DNA from: Mycolicibacterium palauense
GTDB taxonomy: Bacteria; Actinomycetota; Actinomycetes; Mycobacteriales; Mycobacteriaceae
NCBI RefSeq assembly: GCF_002592005.1
Contig: NZ_NVQF01000061.1
Coordinates: 1 to 37,567 of the forward strand
Reading direction: 5' to 3'
DNA length: 37,567 nucleotides
Part shown: positions 36,535 through 37,567 of the stretch, in pieces
How the letters are laid out: each line of letters opens with the position of its first letter
Position numbering within the stretch: the first letter of the stretch is position 1
The notes under the pieces: generated by a model
Databases searched by the model: none
The model's input: only the letters and a program-made list of their open reading frames with translations
What the model was told of the DNA's origin: nothing
Made by a program: the position numbers and the translations under genes

Positions 36535-37280
36535 GCGGCATCCTCGGAGCGAGACAAGGTGCGGCTCAACGATTCCAGGCGGATTCCCAGGACTTCCGCG
36601 ATACGTTGGTTGTCAGTGAGACCGATGTCTCGCAGTTCCTGGTAACGCTCGATTGCGCGAACCGTCGACCTTTCTCCAAGGTTCGGTTGCTCCTCGGGGT
36701 CGTCGATGTCGTCCCACGCCAAGAATGGGGCCCAACCACTCGCGGCGGCTCGGCGTGCGGTGTGGGTGGAGCTTCCTGGCGTCATCCACAGTTCGGAACA
36801 CAATTCGCGCACGGCGACCGCGGTGCGTGCGGTCACCTGCGCTCGCGTTCGGTAGCTGCTCACCGATTGCGCGGTGACGCCAAGTCGCGCGCCGATCGCT
36901 GCACCGCTCCAGCCAGCCAGCATCAGCGCTTCGAGCCTTCGCCTCGTGCCGACTGACGGAACCATTCCGCCACCGTCGATTACTCTGTCGGGCAGGGGAA
37001 CTGCGAGTACCTGGTCGCTTGTAGCCAACTCGACGCGCCCCGCGTCTGTCCACGTGCCGAGGTACATCAAGGTGTCCTCACAGAGTCCCGACAGTTCGGC
37101 GATGCGCCGCACTGACAGGCCGCGGTCGCGCAGTTTCCGGTAGTGGGCGACCACGGGGCCGGCGTCTACGTAGCCATGTCGGCTGGCGCGATAGTGTGCA
37201 TCGCACAACCGGTCATGTCCGCGGCTGCCCACGTTGCCGCACCTGAGACGCGAACAGGTGCGGTCATCTGACGAACTCAT
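36531..37280 (-). CDS. Multi-helix-turn-helix DNA-binding regulator
   Basis: A 249-residue protein starting at ATG 37280 (MSSSDDRTCSRLRCG) in an ATGA overlap. It has an N-terminal Cys/His patch (CSRLRCGN...LCDAHYRASRHG), then a first HTH with HYRKLRDRGLSVRRIAELSG, a second with ALMLAGWSGAAIGARLGVTA, and a third near the C terminus (LTDNQRIAEVLGIRLESL). The middle motif SELWMTPGSSTHTARRAAASGWAPFLAWDDIDDP is the signature of a family common in actinophages and their hosts. It is probably a transcription regulator of the early region. Confidence 0.82.
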   Translation of the reverse strand: MSSSDDRTCSRLRCGNVGSRGHDRLCDAHYRASRHGYVDAGPVVAHYRKLRDRGLSVRRIAELSGLCEDTLMYLGTWTDAGRVELATSDQVLAVPLPDRVIDGGGMVPSVGTRRRLEALMLAGWSGAAIGARLGVTAQSVSSYRTRAQVTARTAVAVRELCSELWMTPGSSTHTARRAAASGWAPFLAWDDIDDPEEQPNLGERSTVRAIERYQELRDIGLTDNQRIAEVLGIRLESLSRTLSRSEDAA

Positions 37281-37462
37281 AGCTCGATGCCTTCGCACGC
37301 CAGATAGTCAGCGAGGCGATGAGAGTTGGCGATCTGTGGGCACGCGGCAGCGTCCGCTCGGAGAAGGGCCATCGCCTGGCCCAGCCCACTGCGGGCACGG
37401 TCGGCGGGTCGCCTGGCTCGGTCACCTGTCGGCGATGCGGCGGTATGCTCGTGTTCACTCAC
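37277..37462 (-). CDS. Small hypothetical protein
   Basis: A 61-residue protein starting at GTG 37462 with AGAGGA 10 nt upstream (VSEHEHTAASPTGDRAR); a GTG at 37458 is not in the same frame. The second half is a helix ARSGLGQAMALLRADA and ends YLACEGIEL. It overlaps the regulator gene by 4 nt. The function is unknown. Confidence 0.6.
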   Translation of the reverse strand: MSEHEHTAASPTGDRARRPADRARSGLGQAMALLRADAAACPQIANSHRLADYLACEGIEL

Positions 37463-37492
37463 TGCAACGTGGTCCTCTCACTGTGTGGTGGG

Positions 37493-37524
37493 GATGGCGT
37501 CACCCCGGCATGGGTGGCGCCATC
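37493..37524. terminator. Hairpin near the right edge
   Basis: GATGGCG (37493-37499) pairs with CGCCATC (37518-37524), and inside it CACCC (37501-37505) with GGGTG (37512-37516), leaving a 6-nt loop and one mismatch. There is no U-run on either strand. It may end a gene beyond the window or shape the leader of the gene at 37277-37462. The remaining 40 nt to the edge show no gene. Confidence 0.4.
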
Positions 37525-37567
37525 ACTGTTTGCGCGAAGGGGGTCCCCGGCCGGGGGAGCATGGGGG

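Noticed and set aside
1..37567. tRNA genes, rRNA, insertion sequences, integrase, lysin and holin
   Set aside because: I looked for cloverleaf patterns, transposase motifs, recombinase catalytic residues and lysin domains and found none that I could support; small membrane proteins at 9892, 13791, 16845 and 36035 are not enough to call a holin.

Overview
The window is about 37.6 kb of high-GC DNA carrying a nearly complete set of genes of a siphovirus-type tailed phage or prophage of an actinobacterium (Gordonia/Rhodococcus/Mycobacterium type is my inference). The reasons are the gene order (small terminase, large terminase, HK97-type portal, S78 prohead protease, HK97-fold capsid, head-tail connectors, major tail protein, frameshifted tail chaperone, tape measure), many GTG/TTG starts, dense 1, 4 and 8 nt stop/start overlaps, and many small actinophage-style proteins. 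No integrase, lysis gene, tRNA or CRISPR array is visible, and the window opens inside what should be the tape-measure gene, so it is part of a larger genome.

Almost everything is on the minus strand and reads right to left. Region A (about 37.5 to 29 kb) is early DNA metabolism: a multi-HTH regulator, a RecA/Sak4-like ATPase, an HNH nuclease, a C5-cytosine methyltransferase, an 829-residue helicase-methyltransferase fusion, and a protein with the ligand pattern of an Fe(II)/2-oxoglutarate dioxygenase. Region B (29 to 18.6 kb) has an SNF2-type helicase with a PD-(D/E)XK nuclease, a replication-initiator-like gene containing 11-bp tandem repeats (possible origin), a DUF4326 protein, three tandem paralogues of which the middle one is frameshifted, a lipoprotein and a J-domain miniprotein.

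Region C (17.6 to 18.6 kb) is the only plus-strand island: a small gene, then a putative toxin/antitoxin pair whose leaderless promoter is embedded in a perfect 35-bp palindrome. A strong divergent minus-strand promoter lies at 17.62-17.65 kb.

Region D (17.6 to 12.2 kb) is a run of small genes, including a proteasome/HslV-like Ntn-hydrolase with the Thr1/Asp17/Lys33 triad, an Acb2/Tad1-type cyclic-nucleotide sponge candidate, an HNH nuclease and an AlpA-like DNA-binding protein. Region E (12 kb to 1) is the structural operon. Strong hairpins follow the major capsid and major tail genes, and the tail chaperone pair has an apparent +1 frameshift site.

The most interesting items are the Ntn-hydrolase, the Acb2/Tad1-like protein, the DNA-modification cluster (helicase-MTase fusion, C5-MTase, putative dioxygenase), the 11-bp iteron-like array, and the palindrome-controlled toxin/antitoxin module.
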